The position numbers and the translations under genes were made by a program. Source: Cervus elaphus (lineage: Eukaryota; Chordata; Mammalia; Artiodactyla; Cervidae). From it: a stretch of DNA of 64,000 bases. Location: the NCBI RefSeq assembly GCF_910594005.1, contig NC_057826.1:26507501-26571500 (forward strand), read 5' to 3'. Under the pieces are notes generated by a model. It had not been told where the DNA came from, did no database searches, and worked only from the letters and a program-made list of their open reading frames with translations. Each line of letters opens with the position of its first letter. Positions within the stretch are counted from its first letter, which is position 1. Shown one piece after another: positions 1 to 11,934 of this stretch.

Positions 1-529
1 ATAGAATTGCAATGCAAGATAGTGGGATAACTAAAAAGACTCTTAAAGTAGCTAGGACCCCTTCTTTGGGGAATGGAATGAAGTGTTGGCATTTCTGGTG
101 GGAGGAAACCTCATGAGCAAAGTTTGGAGATAAAAATAGATGAGAAAAGTTTAAGGGACAAAGAGGATACAAGTCTGCTTGAAATAATGAGCTTGAATGA
201 TGAGAAAGAGGTATAGATAATGGGAGGGACTTCAGTAGAAGCTGAGGGTACTGGATTTTGTGCAGTGAAGAGTTTAGTCATTTCAGTTTGAGAGTGGAAG
301 TTTGATCTGTCTAGTGTGGGTTTTAGACTAAAATTATTCTTGGACCTAATGCAATTACAATAAAATCTAGATAAAGCTATTTAGGAGAGCTATAACATGA
401 ATCTGAAATTCAAGTATGCAAGTTATCAGGTGAGAACAAGGAAGAAAAAGACTTAAAAGTATAATGAAAATGGACTTGTCATGACAATAAATGATAGTGG
501 GAAAATTGGTTATTTATAAAAAAAATTAA

Positions 530-1860
530 TTTAGGTTCTTATTTTATACCATATGCCAAAATTAATTCAAGCTCAATTAAAGGGTATAGTATAAGAGAGA
601 AATAAAAATTAGAAGATAATGTTGATAAATGACTACTTTCTGAATGATAAAGGATAATTTTGGACATTAGAATCTCCTGTATGCTGCTGGTGAGGTTATA
701 AATTGGTACACACATTTAGGAAAGCAGTATGCCCCTATCTTGTTGAAGTTGAAGAGGACATAACCTTTGACCTGATGTCTCTTCTAGATATGCACACTGG
801 AGAAACCACAGCACACAAGGAGATGTGCCCAAGAATGTTCACAGCACCGCTGTTCAAGACATAAAATGCTGGGAAACAATCCAAACATCACAAAATAAGA
901 GGATGAATAAATGGCAGAACATTTGTAAGCAGAATGCTATATGGCAGGGAAAGTGAATGATCCAAAGCATCTCTATGAACATGGTCAATATCATGTTGAG
1001 TGGATAATTATGTTACAGAAGACAATGTACAGTATAATACCAATTATATGCAATCCTAAAATATGAAAACTAAAGAGCCTCTTGATGAAAGTGAAAGAGG
1101 AGAGTGAAAAAGCTAGTTTAAAACTCAACATTCAAAAAACAAAGATCATGGCATCTGGTCCCATCACTTCATGGCAAGCAGATAGGGAAACAATGGAAAC
1201 AGTGACAGACTGTATTTTCTGGAGCTCCAGAATCACCACAGATAGTGACTGCAGCCATGAAATTAAAAGATGCTTGCTCCTTGGAAGAAAAGCTATGACC
1301 AACCTAGACAGCATATTAAAAAGCAGAGACGTTACTTTGCCAACAAAGGTCTGTCTAGTCAAAGCTGTGGTTTTTCCAGTAGTCATGTATGGATGTGAGA
1401 GTTGGACCATAAAAAAGCTGAGCACCGAAGGATTGATTTTTTTGAACTTGGTGTTGGATAAGAGTCTTGAAAATCTTTTGAACTGCAAGGAGATCAATCC
1501 TAAGTCAATCCTAAAGGAAATCAGTCTTGAATATTCATTGGAAGGACTGATGCTTAAGCTTAAGCTCCAATACTTTGGCCACCTGATGTGAAGAACTGAC
1601 TCATTGGAAAAGACTCTGATGCTGGGAAAGATTGAAGGTAGGAGGAGAAGGGGACGACAGAGAATAAGATGGTCGGATGGCATCACTGACTTGATGGACA
1701 TGAGTTTGAGCAAGCTCTGGGAGTTGGTGATGGACAGGGAAACCTGGCCTGCTGCAGTCCATGGGGTCACAAAGAGTTGGACACATCTGAGTGACTGAAC
1801 TGAATCGAAAATATGAAAAAAGTACTATGTGATGTTTAGGAACATGTACTTAAATATGAT
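530..1860 (+). mobile_element. Ancient L1 (L1M-type) 3' end, interrupted by BovB
   Basis: The text from about 530 to 1,069 follows the end of L1 ORF2 and the L1 3' region in sense, for example the stretch around 690-900 that resembles the conserved L1 segment on small heat-like target sequences and the 'aagaatgttcacagca' motif at about 831-846. It is degraded by many substitutions and small deletions. The L1 text appears to resume after the BovB insertion at 1,808 and fades by about 1,860. It is a dead fossil with no reading frame. Confidence 0.65.
1070..1807 (+). mobile_element. 5'-truncated BovB (RTE) LINE with 12-bp TSD
   Basis: This 738-bp copy holds the C-terminal part of the BovB reverse transcriptase protein and the 3' tail. 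The reading frame from 1,082 gives LNIQKTKIMASGPITSW and later VVMYGCESWTIKK, which are typical BovB RT C-terminal text. A stop at about 1,589 and a frame change before 1,604 break it. The tail ends in gtgactgaactgaa. Perfect 12-bp copies of aaaatatgaaaa at 1,058-1,069 and 1,808-1,819 mark the target-site duplication, so the insertion boundaries are firm. It interrupts an older L1 3' end. Confidence 0.93.
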
Positions 1861-1954
1861 GTCATGAGAATAAAAGCCCCCCCAGATTCAGGGTCATGGT
1901 ACCCTCTGAAAAGAAAGGACATGATGGGAGACCATTACATAAGAGACTTCCACC

Positions 1955-2086
1955 ATAATTTTTTTTTTGACCAAGTCATGAAGCATGTTGGATTTCAGTT
2001 CCCTGACCAGGAATTGAACCTGGACTCTCAGCAGTGAAAGCTTGGAGTCCTAACAACTGGACCACTATTTAAGGGAATTCCCTAAA
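1955..2086 (-). mobile_element. CHR-2-type tRNA-derived SINE
   Basis: The reverse complement begins gggaattccctta and carries the tRNA-like box B region (read here as accaggaattgaacctgg on the + strand). It ends in an A-tail seen as the T run near 1,961-1,970. This is the short SINE form shared by ruminants and cetaceans. Confidence 0.75.
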
Positions 2087-2119
2087 ATGTTTTGTTAAAT
2101 AAAATGTAAGATGATGCCT

Positions 2120-2580
2120 ATGCTTTATAAAAATTAAAACAATATCTCAGTATATAATTTAACTTTTACCATCTTCCTCTGAGCCATGCCTTCAAATGTT
2201 CACTGTTAATAGTTCTAGTTATATTTTTCCAGATCTTTTCTAGATATCTATATATCTATTTATACATCAGGTTTCTCCTAATATAAACGGGGGACTACCT
2301 TATCTAAAATTTTATAATTCTTGCTTTTTTTCACTTACTGCCATAGACACCTTATCATATGAGGGCATATACATCTCCTTTATATTTAATAGCTACATAG
2401 TATTCCATAGTATGAATGTACCACAGTTTATTTTACTATCCCTCAACTGATACATATTTAAGTTGTTTATATTTTTTTGTTATTAAAATTCTGCAGTGAG
2501 CATCCCTGGTAAACCTTAGGAGTGTTTTCGTTTGAATTATTTCCAGAGGGAGGAATTTTTAAGGCAAAGACTTTCTAAGA
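2120..2580 (-). mobile_element. L1 3' end fragment (ancient, L1M-type)
   Basis: The segment 2,390-2,500 matches the well-known antisense L1 3' region: 'tagtattccatagtatgaa' followed by 'gtaccacagtttatt' and a diverged step down to 'ctgcagtgagcatcc'. No reading frame remains. The left boundary is approximate. Confidence 0.7.
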
Positions 2581-3454
2581 ATTTATGCTTAGCAATGAAA
2601 GAAATCCCAAAGGAAACCTGGTATATTCCTGTATGTAAATCAATATGTAAAAAATTCATATAAGTAGATCATAAAAGCATTAAAGCTGTAATAGAAAAAC
2701 AAGCAATGAACACTAACAAACAATTTGCAGGAAAATAAATATAAACGACTACTAAATATGGAAAATATTTTAACTATTCTAGCTCTATAATTAAAAAGAT
2801 GGAAGTTATAATTAGTTTCAAATTTGGGACCTATCAACTTAGACAAGATGGGAAAGGGAGTAATAGTTTTGGCAATGTGGCGGAACTTAATCAAGGACTC
2901 AACGAATACTCTTTTCCCTAGACCATTAATTCCACTGTTATAAATTTAATTTGAGGAAAAAATCAAAGATGTCATAAGCAGACAGTCATTGCATGTGTCT
3001 TGGGGTAATGGCTCCTTTTCTTTTTTTCTTTCTCAACACACCTGGAGGCAACAGAAAGCCTCATCGCTCATTTTGTGCAACAATCCTCTGATGTCCTGAC
3101 CACAGTTGACAGGACCATACATGGGGAGGACCTAGGTTGGACCAGAATCCCCTCCCCAGGGAGTCTAGCTTAACTTCTGGATGCTGTTAAATGGAGACAA
3201 TGAAAGCGTGAGAGCTTGATCTGCCATTTTGCACCCTGTAGCCTGGTCTCAAAGAAAGTGCCTGTTTAATGAGAGAAAAAAATAGAGTACAATCACAGCA
3301 AGGGACAGAGACAAAAAAAGACCTCAGGGCTTTCCTGTCCTGCTGCTAGTCCCTGTCTGTTGAGGCTGTATATCCCTGCCCAGAATTTTAATAACAATTC
3401 ATCCCTTTTTACACCGGCTAAATCCCTGATAAGGCTTCTGCTGCTCTTTTTTAT

Positions 3455-3995
3455 TATTATTATTATTATTTATCTTTATTGAAGTATACACTTTGCTGTA
3501 CAGTAAAGTGAATCAGTTATATGTATACACATATCCACTCTTGTATTTTAAAAAGATTTATTGATTGATTTTATTTTTTGGCCGTGGTGGGTCTTCGTTG
3601 CTGCATGCGGGCTTTCTCTAACTGCGGCAGGCAAGTGGAGACTACTCACTAGTTGCAGCGCATGAGCTTCTCATTGCGGTGGCTTCTCTCATTGTGGAGC
3701 ATGGGCCCTAGAGAACTGGCTCCATAGTTGTGGTGCATGGGCTTAGTTGCTCTGTGGCATGTGGGATCCTCCCAGACCAGGGATTGAATTGGTGTCCCTT
3801 GCATTGCAAGGCGAATTCTTAACCAGTGGACCACCATGGAAGCCCATATCCACTCGTCTTTAGATTTCCCTCCCATTGAGGTCCCCACAGAGCATTGAAC
3901 AGAGTTCCCTGTGTTATATAGTAAGTTGTCATTGGTTATCTATTTTATACATAGTACTGTGCATATGTCAATCCTAATCTCCTAATTCATCCCAC
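3455..3995 (-). mobile_element. Cetartiodactyl L1 3' end, split by a CHR-1 SINE
   Basis: The left part (3,455-3,540) reads 'tttattgaagtatacactttgctgtacag' in short segments typical of the antisense L1 3' end in this group. The right part (3,845-3,995) resumes the same element with 'agagttccctgtgttatat' and 'gttatctattttatacata'. The two halves join cleanly when the SINE at 3,541-3,844 is removed. Confidence 0.78.
3541..3844 (-). mobile_element. CHR-1-type SINE inserted in L1, 11-bp TSD
   Basis: In + orientation it would start with gggcttccatggtggtccac and run through the tRNA-related head into the CHR-1 body with its repeated 'ttgtggtgcatgggct'-like phrases. Identical 11-bp copies of catatccactc at 3,530-3,540 and 3,845-3,855 flank it, proving insertion into the pre-existing L1. 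Confidence 0.88.
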
Positions 3996-4364
3996 CCGCC
4001 AGGCCCCTGCTGCTCTGACTCAAGAGAGAACCTAGTTTCTACCTTGTCCTGCAATATCCCAGCACACAGAGAGTGAAGGGAAATGAGTATCCTAATTCCT
4101 AACTCTGAAGGTGGACTGGGGAAGAGGAGAAGGAATGGAAGGAAGAATTCAACATCCGTTGAGCACTTATTAATAAAATGAAAATAATTTATGTGACTCA
4201 TTTGGATATTTCCTGGCTATAGCCAAGAATACTTTAAACAAACAAGCAAATAAATAAGATGCCAAGCCAGGAACGAATGAGAGCTCTGAGTGTCACAACG
4301 TTTAGCTTGTATACCACGTCCTCTCTTTCTTTTAATTTTTTTTCCCATTTGCCTCTCCTGGTCA

Positions 4365-4575
4365 CAAGATTTTACACTGGACTCAGATGGTAAAGAATCT
4401 GCCTGCATTGAAGGAGACCTGGGTTTAGTTCCTGGGTCAGGAAGATCCCCTGAAGAAGGAAATGGCAACCACTCCAGTATTCTTGCCTGGGAAATCCCAT
4501 GGACAGAGGAGCCTGGTGGACTACAGCCCATGGGGTTGCAGACAATCCAACAAGACTGAGTGACTAAAACTTTCC
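4365..4575 (+). mobile_element. Bov-tA SINE
   Basis: The tRNA-Glu-like head is seen at 4,384-4,445 (cagatggtaaagaatctgcc and the following box B text). The BovB-related body follows ('ccactccagtattcttgcc', 'cccatggacagaggagcctgg') and the tail ends at 'gactgagtgactaaaac'. No clear TSD was found, so the edges are approximate. Confidence 0.88.
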
Positions 4576-5414
4576 TTCTCACTTCACTGGGCTCCCATAA
4601 TAATTAACTCTTGATCTTAACTTCCTATAATACACTAGAGTAATATTACTTACTACATCTTATTCATATTTGAGTTTCCTTTGTACACAGAGTAGTTACT
4701 TAAATATTTGGAATGAATGCACAAGGCAATGATTAAGTAAAATGATAGAAATTTGGTTAGGAATGTTCTCTGATATTAAGTGTTTGAAAGGCTTATTGAA
4801 ATGTACTGACTTCGATGATAATGATTTCTCTTGAAGCTAAGCATTTGCTCCCATCTGCCTCCAAAGCCAGTGACTTTTAGTTAATTTTAACTTTTCCTCT
4901 CTAAAGGTCAACACAGCTGGAATTTTATATTTTGAATGAGTCTCTTCCAATGCTTGTTCTTCAAAAATACTTTTTCATAAATAGTTTGTTCCAGTTGCCA
5001 ACTGATTTGTTAAGCGGGTCACTAACCATCGAAATCTGAGAATACAAGCTTTACTGACTTTGAAACCCATCAAACAGAACGTTTTCAAATATTAGAGGTG
5101 GCTGCTGCCATTGTCCCTGTTTCAAAGCTCTTTAAGACTAAGGTCTCCAAAGCAGAGCTCTTCAATAAGAAGGTTGATTTGGATCCACACTGCAACCTAA
5201 CTCCACCAGCAAAGTGTGCTTCCCACCAAAGACAGAATGGGGCTTCTTTGTTGTTTTGGAAAAAGGTTTGAATATCAAGGGAAATGAGTGAGAAAGTTTT
5301 CATGTTTTCTATATATTCTATAAAGCACTACATACAAACCAGATTGTATAGACCACTTCCTAGGGGAGACAGGCAGTAAAACAGTGCATTTCAGTGCCTG
5401 TCTTCTAGTCTTAA

Positions 5415-5620
5415 CTCCTGCCCAAATTCTGCCACCTACTAGTTGCATGATTTCTGAAAAGAAACTGAACGTTTCTGTGCCTTAATTTCTATATCTGTAG
5501 AATAGGATAAAAGTACTTGCATTATCAGGTTATTTTAAGAATTAAGAGAATACATGTAAAACGTCTGCTGTAATTCCTGGCTTATAGAGTGGGAGTTCAC
5601 ATTGATGATGATGATGGAAG
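5415..5620 (+). mobile_element. MIR SINE (ancient)
   Basis: The order of motifs is that of MIR: a 'gccacctactagttgcatg' block, a 'gtgccttaatttctatatctg' block, and 'aagaattaagagaatacatg' before a degraded 3' part near 5,580-5,600. Confidence 0.75.
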
Positions 5621-5794
5621 ACTTGATCCATTGTTTATACCATTTTTTTTTCTATATGACATTGTATAGGATACTTAATCTCTGTGTCTTATTAGTCTTT
5701 CCTTCTGTAAGATCGAGAAAATAGTAGCCTTGTATTCAATTACTTGGCCATATCATTAGCAAACAAGGATTTAAAAATAGAGGTAACTTGGTAC

Positions 5795-6000
5795 AGTGTG
5801 AAAAGGCCTGGCCCCTGGAAGAACTGGATACAAATTGTGGTTCTGTTACTAGCTATGTGGAACTGGACAACTTCCCCATCTCATCTTTCTTATTTATAAA
5901 ATGGAAATAATATACATCTACAGAGATAGGATTCAAATTAAGTAGTGCACAGGAAAGTGAGCTAAATTGCTATGCATGTGTTTGCAGTTATTATTACCAG
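5795..6000 (+). mobile_element. MIR SINE (ancient)
   Basis: A second MIR lies close downstream in the same orientation. It shows 'ggttctgttactagctatgtg', a 'cttatttataaaatggaaa' core block and a degraded 3' end. Confidence 0.65.
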
Positions 6001-6554
6001 TACCATACAAGATTGAGTATATTGTCCTTATTGTTGTTTGTTTTGATAACAGTATATTCAGATTTAAGTTCTCACCCTCTTGGTTGTCTTGCCCACTGAT
6101 AACATTTTAGCAGTGATTTACCATCTGTTCATAGGTTTTACCCAATTTTATTGATATCTCAGAAGCAATGCTTGCTCTCTATGATAGGTAAGAATCCTGG
6201 ATGCAAAATTCAACCATAGGCTACACTTTCTAAAACATGGCCTGGTGTCTTAAGTGATACAGTAAAAATAACCTACTGAAAAGCAGCAGTTTGCTAAGAA
6301 TAAAGCTTATTTTCATGTTTGGTAGGTCACTGCACTTTCTCCTCATGTAGGTGTATTCTAAGGAAACTTAACTCTATAGGTATAATTCTTAAAGATATCT
6401 GCTTTGAATTTTAAAAATAAAGCCCAACAAATAAATTTGACTTGATAAATTACATCATGAAAGAATTTCTGGCAAGGTCACTTTAAATAATTTTCTCTCA
6501 TACATCGGATCAGAGTTCACCTAAAGATTTCATCCCGTAGAAAACCCCAGATTC

Positions 6555-6605
6555 AGGGACTAAGAGTAAATTGAGGCTTGGAGAGGTTAAGTAACTTGGC
6601 CTTGC
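6555..6605 (+). mobile_element. MIR core fragment
   Basis: Only the central core is left: 'ttgaggcttggagaggttaa' followed by 'gtaacttggcc', which is the conserved core block of MIR in the orientation shared with the antisense consensus. The strand assignment is tentative. Confidence 0.45.
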
Positions 6606-7537
6606 ATTATTAGCCAGGATTCCTTTGGGTATAAGTTATAGAAATTCAATGCCAAAGTAGCTTAAACAAAAGACGGACTTCACTGAATCACACAACAGAA
6701 ATTAGTTTCTGACATAGCTGAATTCAGCAGCTCCAATCAGGTGGTTAAAACTCAGCATTTGCCAATGTTTTCCCCACAGCATTGGCTCCCTCCAGGCTGG
6801 AGGAGAAGAAGGGAGTTGGTCAGAAGTAGCTCCAACTTACATCATTTCTATGGTTTAAGATTCAAAAGAAAGAGAGGCATGCTCTAGGTTTTCACAGAGC
6901 AAATCTTGCGGAAGATCCAGGTGATCCCCTTGGGTCGTGTGCCCATCTTTCATGGTTAACAGTTCCACCAAGACCACATGAAGTGAGGAGTGTGGTCCTC
7001 AAAGGAAAAGTGGGTATTCATGGGAAGCCAATATCCACCACACCAAGGCTAGGCTATTACTAGAAACAGGCCTAGGACCTCAGTCTTAGTGCTGTTCTGA
7101 AGGTTACAAGGAGAAAGAGAAATAGGTAAGTTTAGAGCAAAATAGTTTACAACTCTTTTAAAGGTATATAAATTAGAAATGAACATAAAGCTCTGGAATA
7201 ATGTTAAATCAAATGATCATTTTTTATTACTTTCAAAAGTATGCAGATATTGTACAACGCAAATCCCTGTTATTGCTAATGAATGCTGCCACACGCACAT
7301 GATAATTTAGTGTGGAAATGGATTGAAAAGCATGTGGCTCATTTCCTTGCTCCTTGTTTTCTTTTTATCACAGAAGGGTATTTCAGAATATAATTTTAGG
7401 GGGAAAAAAGACAAAACCTCTTAAAGAAAAATTTTGAAATGGATAAAAAGTATTGAAATGTGAAGAAAGTGGATGATTATGGTAATAACTAGTATTTATT
7501 GAACAGTTAACATGTGTCAGGCACTATAGTAAGTGCA

Positions 7538-7765
7538 CACATGAATGCATGCTAAGTCGCTTTAGTTGTGGTCTGACTCTTTACCATCCTATGGACTGTA
7601 GCCTGCCAGGCTTCTCTGTCCCTGGAATTCTCCAGGCAAGAATACTGTAGTGGGTTGCTATGCCCTCCTCCAGAAGATCTTCCCAGCCCAGGGATCGAAT
7701 CCACGACTCTTAAGTCTCCTTCATTGGCAGCTGGGTTCTTTACACCAGTGACACCTGGGAAGCCC
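7538..7765 (-). mobile_element. Bov-tA SINE, 12-bp TSD
   Basis: The copy is complete in antisense: BovB-like tail at the left ('gcatgctaagtcgctttag'), SINE body ('ctccaggcaagaatactgt') and the head ending 'cacctgggaagccc'. Perfect 12-bp copies of atagtaagtgca at 7,526-7,537 and 7,766-7,777 flank it. Confidence 0.93.
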
Positions 7766-7777
7766 ATAGTAAGTGCA

Positions 7778-9546
7778 TCGTTGTTGTTCAGTCCCTCAAT
7801 CGTGTCTGACTCTTTAAGACCCTGTAGACTGTAGCACACCAGGCTTCCCTGTCCTTTATCATCTCCCTGAGTTTGCTCAAACTCATGTCCACTGAGTCAG
7901 TAACGCCATCCAACCATCTCATCCTCTGTTGACCCCTTCTCCTTCTCCCTTCAATCTTTTCCAGCATCAGAGTCTTTTCCAATCAGTCAGCTCTTTGCAC
8001 CTGGTGGCCAAAGTATTGGAGCTTCAGCTTCAGCATCAGACCTTCCAATGAATAGTCAGGGTTGATTTCCTTTAGGATGGACTGGTTGGATCTCCTTCCA
8101 GTCCAAGGGACCCTCAAGAGTCTTCTCCAACACCACAGTTCAAAAGCATCAATTCTTTGGCACTCAACCTTCTTTATGGTCCAACTCTCACATCCATACT
8201 GGAAAAATCATAGCTTTGATTATATGGACCTTTGTTGGCAAAGTGATGTCTCTGTATTTTAATATGCTGTCTAGGTTTGTCATGGATTTTCTTCCAAGGA
8301 GCAAGTGTCTTTTAATTTCAAGGCTATAGTCACCATCCACAGTGATTTTGCAGCCCAAGAAAATAAAGTCTGTCACTGTTTCCATTGTTTCTCCATCTAT
8401 TTGCCATGAAGTGATGGGACCAGATGCCATGATCTTTGTTTTTTGAAAAGTAAACATGAAAATCACTCAGTCGTATCTGGCTCTTTGCAACCCCATGGAC
8501 TATAGAGTCCATGGAATTCTCCAGGCTAGAATACTGGAGTGGGTAACCTTTCTCATCTCCAGGGGATCTTCCCAACCAAGGAATGGAACCCAAGTCTCCT
8601 GCACTGCAGGCAGATTCTTTACCAGCTGAGCCACAGGGAAACCCATGTTGAGGTTTAAGCCAGCTTTTTCACTCTCCTCTTTCACCTTCATCAAGAGGCT
8701 CCTTAGTTTCTCTTTGCTTTCTGCCATTAGGGTAGTGTCATCTGCATATCTGAGGTTATTGATATTTCTCCCGGCAATCTTGATTCCAGCTTGTGTTTCA
8801 TCCCACCCAGCATTTTGCACGATGTACTTTGCATATAAATTAAAAGAGCACGGTGACAATATACAGCCTGATGTACTCCTTTCCCAATTTTGAACCAGTC
8901 TGTTGTTCCATGTCTGATTCTAACTGTTGCTTCTTGATCTGCATACAAGTTTCTCAGTAGGCAGGTAAGGTGGTCTGGTATTTCCTTCTCTTGAAGAATT
9001 TTTCACATATTGTTGTGATCCACACAGTCAAGTGCTTTAGTGTAGTCAATGAAGCAGAAGTAGATGGTTTTCTGGAATTTTCTTGCTTTTTCTATGATCT
9101 GGTGGATGTCGGCAATTTGATCTCTGGTTCCTCTGACTTTTCTAAATCCAGCTTGAACATCTGCAAGTTCTCGGGGAATGTACTATTGAAGCCTAGCTTG
9201 GAGGATTTTGAGCATGATCTTGCTAGCATGTGAAACGAGTGCAATTGGATGGTAGTTTGAACATTGTTTGGCATTACTCTTCTTTGGGGTTGGAATGAAA
9301 ACTGACTTTTCCAGTCCCGTGGTCATTGCTGAGTTTTCCAAATTTGCTGGCATATTGAGTGCAGCACTTTAACCAGCATCATCTTTTAGGATTTGAAACA
9401 GCTTAGCTGGAATCCATCACCTCCACTAGCTTTGTTCCTAGTGATGCTTCCTAAGGCCCACTTAACTTCGCATTCCAGGTTGTCTGGCTCTAGGTGAGTG
9501 ATCACACCATCATGGTTATCCGGGTCATTGAGATCTCTTTTGTATA
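7778..9546 (-). mobile_element. BovB (RTE) LINE, 5'-truncated, with nested Bov-tA
   Basis: This is the longest BovB copy here: about 1.57 kb of BovB DNA once the nested SINE is removed. On the minus strand it encodes the RT active-site motif YADD (8,737-8,748) within LRYADDTTLMAES, upstream of the C-terminal block KTKIMASGPITSWQIDG (about 8,395-8,445). The frame is broken by stops and by the SINE, so it is not active. Upstream RT text extends to about 9,546, where the flanking MIR resumes. The left end at 7,778 abuts the right TSD of the neighbouring Bov-tA, which means the two insertions lie side by side. Confidence 0.92.
8447..8645 (-). mobile_element. Bov-tA SINE nested inside BovB
   Basis: Body text 'ctccaggctagaatactgg' and head 'gccacagggaaaccc' identify an antisense Bov-tA. 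Removing it rejoins BovB text from '...tttgttttttgaa' to 'tgttgaggtttaagcc'. I see no convincing TSD, so the ends are good to a few bases only. Confidence 0.88.
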
Positions 9547-9751
9547 ACCTTATTTAAATCTGATGACTATTCTGAGTTAGGAAGTATTCTTCTGTTCACT
9601 TACAGGCCAGGAAACCCAGGCCATGAAGAGTGAGAAATTTGGCCCAGTTGCTGGCTCTTGGCACTGGAAGTCTACCTTGAGTATAGTATCTGATTCCAGA
9701 GTCTGTGTTCTCACCATTTTGATTATATTTAGTTACAACTTTAGTCCACTT

Positions 9752-9963
9752 TTTGTGGCTTCCTTGGTGGCTCAGATGGTAAACAAACGGCCTGCCATGC
9801 AAGAGACCTGGGTTTGATGGCTGGGTGGGGAAGATCCCTTGGGGAAGGGAATGGCAGCCCACTCCAGTATTCTGCCTGGAGAATTCCATGGACAGAGGAG
9901 CCTGGCAGGCTATACAGTCCATGGGGTTGCAAAGAATCAGAGGCAACTGAGCAGGCACACACA
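9752..9963 (+). mobile_element. Bov-tA SINE with TSD
   Basis: The head starts near 'ggcttccttggtggctcag' and carries a tRNA-like region; the body has 'ccactccagtattctgcc' and the end is 'gaggcaactgagcagg'. Near-identical copies ttagtccactt (9,741-9,751) and ttagtccattt (9,964-9,974) flank it. Confidence 0.9.
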
Positions 9964-10611
9964 TTAGTCCATTTAATTGTATATAAGGTGACAATTTTAC
10001 CAGCAAAATTATTGCTTGTAGTACATTAATTTGTCTTTTAGCCTATGTGAAAGAAAGTGCACTTGAAGCATAGGCTTTCTTGTTCCCTGTTTTTTTCCCC
10101 TTTTTTGTTAAATTTCCTTCCCCATCAGCAACATAGGGTCCCTCTTCCTGTTTGATGCATTAGTGACCAAGGACCTCTCACTGCTAGGAATGGAAATGGA
10201 ACAGCTAAATGTTTTAAATCTCAAGCTATAATTATACACATTAATCACATAAAAAGCCATGCATAACCTATGACTTTTGAGGTATATCTGAAAATGCAAC
10301 TGCACTGTTTAAATTGTAACCCAAGAAAATGTCACTGCGGAGGGTGTTTCCTGTGTAGGTAAATGTTGTTGAAAGAAATATAGCACCAAACTTTTTTGTT
10401 TACGTAGCTGTGTATATAATCCTTTTATTGCTTTCCTAAGACAGCAGCTCTTGTCTCAGGCTTTTTCACTATTCTTCCCTCTTGGCTCACAACCAGCTTC
10501 ATGTACCCTCTACCCCCACTCACAAATTGGGCTCATGTACCTGATGGTACTTAGGCCGATAAGACGATACCTCTGATGGTGTCATCTTAGCAGCATAAGT
10601 CTTTCTCTCCT

Positions 10612-10833
10612 GTGGTGGTAGTTTAGTCACTCAGTCATGTCTGATTCTTTGGGACCCATAGACTGTACCCTGTCAGGTTCCTCTGTCCATGGGATTCTCC
10701 CAGCAAGAATACTGGAGTGGGTTGCCATATCCTTCTCCAGGGGATCTTCCCGACCCAGTGATCGAACCCGAGGACACATGTCTCCTGCAATTGGCAGTAG
10801 GGTTCTTTACCGCTGAGCCACCATGGAAGCCCT
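10612..10833 (-). mobile_element. Bov-tA SINE
   Basis: Antisense copy running from 'tagtttagtcactcagtc' through 'cagcaagaatactggagtgg' to 'gccaccatggaagccc'. Similar bases at each side (ctttctctcctg and ctttcctcctat) may be a diverged TSD. Confidence 0.87.
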
Positions 10834-11508
10834 TTCCTCCTATGCTGGTTGACAATTGTTTTGCTGATACTTCTGCTTATTATCTTAACCCTTCTTTAGT
10901 TCACCGGTCAGTCTGGTGAATTTCTTCAGTTCACCCGAAGATGACAGCCTACATCTTCCAGTCTCATCACATGGTCAGCTCACTAGTAGATTCAAGATAA
11001 GCTCAGCCTCGGTCTGGGAACTGAATGCTATCATCTGATCCGACGCAGTGTTTTGTCACTTGGTGATGGCTTCCCAGACAACTATAATGTATTTCTTTGT
11101 TGTTGTTTGTTTTTATATTTCTTTTTGTGCAGAGTAGACGTCTCCAAACTTTTTTGATCATTCGTTACCATCAGCATATTTTGGGGGAGCAATTATTAAC
11201 CAAATATATGTATATTTATTTACAAAGTATATACATATGCTACCAGCACTAGCTAATAACTCAATTATATGTTCAGGATGAAGTTCATTGTTAATGACAG
11301 CGGATATAAATCCACATTCAGAATCTTCTTGATGAGTTTGGTATTTTTCAAGCCAAAATTTGGTTGAATATTTTACATTAATTTTGAAATGTAGCTGCCA
11401 AAAAACCTGATACTAGAAGATGTGTCAGTTCTGCCATTTGCTTGTTTTCCTGTGGTTTCATTGCAAAGAACCCTGTAAAGCAACTAGGATATTTTCTATG
11501 GATTAGTT

Positions 11509-11620
11509 AGGAAATGACAACCCACTCCAGTATTCTTGCCTGGGAAATCCCATGGACAGAGGCAGGCTACAGTCCTTGAGGTCACGAGTCAGACATGACT
11601 GAGCAGCTGAGCTCAATCAT
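11509..11620 (+). mobile_element. Bov-tA SINE, 5'-truncated
   Basis: Only the BovB-related body and tail are present: 'ggaaatgacaacccactcc', 'cccatggacagagg' and 'cagacatgactgagcagc'. The tRNA head is missing. Confidence 0.8.
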
Positions 11621-11934
11621 GAGTTTCATTAAACCTAGGTAATATATTCAGTAACTTCTCTTAACTGAACCAAACAAACTGCAATAAGTCACTACATGTT
11701 GACAGAGATTGACTGAGTGGGACTACCACTGCAAACCGCTGAAAATGGATAACTCCCACTTTTCCTTGAGGACATCTCCTGTGCTGTTCTAGGCCAAGAG
11801 ATCATTCCATTGACTGGGTGCAGGATCACTCATTATATATATCAAATATTATGTAGAATATTATTTTCTTTTTTGATTAGAACTAGGCATAAACAGATGT
11901 CTCCATACTTTTTTCTCCTGCAACCCAAATGAAC

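Larger units (their letters stand above)
7483..9725 (-). mobile_element. MIR split in two by a 2-kb stack of ruminant insertions
   Basis: The left half (7,483-7,537) reads 'ctagtatttattgaacagtt' and 'tgtcaggcactatagtaag', the 3' end of MIR in antisense. The right half (9,547-9,725) continues in the correct order: 'ccttatttaaatctgatgac', 'aggccaggaaacccaggcc', 'gagaaatttggccc', then the antisense 5' end 'ctgattccagagtctgtg'. Everything between (7,538-9,546) is a Bov-tA and a BovB with its own nested Bov-tA. Confidence 0.72.

Noticed and set aside
1082..1591. 169-codon frame with reverse-transcriptase similarity
   Set aside because: It is the broken C-terminal part of a BovB LINE, not a host gene; reported under the mobile element.
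8500..8859. Minus-strand frame with a YADD motif
   Set aside because: It is a BovB reverse-transcriptase fragment that runs into a nested SINE at its C-terminus; not an active enzyme.
9755..9835. tRNA gene from tRNA-like boxes in SINE heads
   Set aside because: The box A and B-like text belongs to Bov-tA heads; no cloverleaf with an intact acceptor stem was seen.
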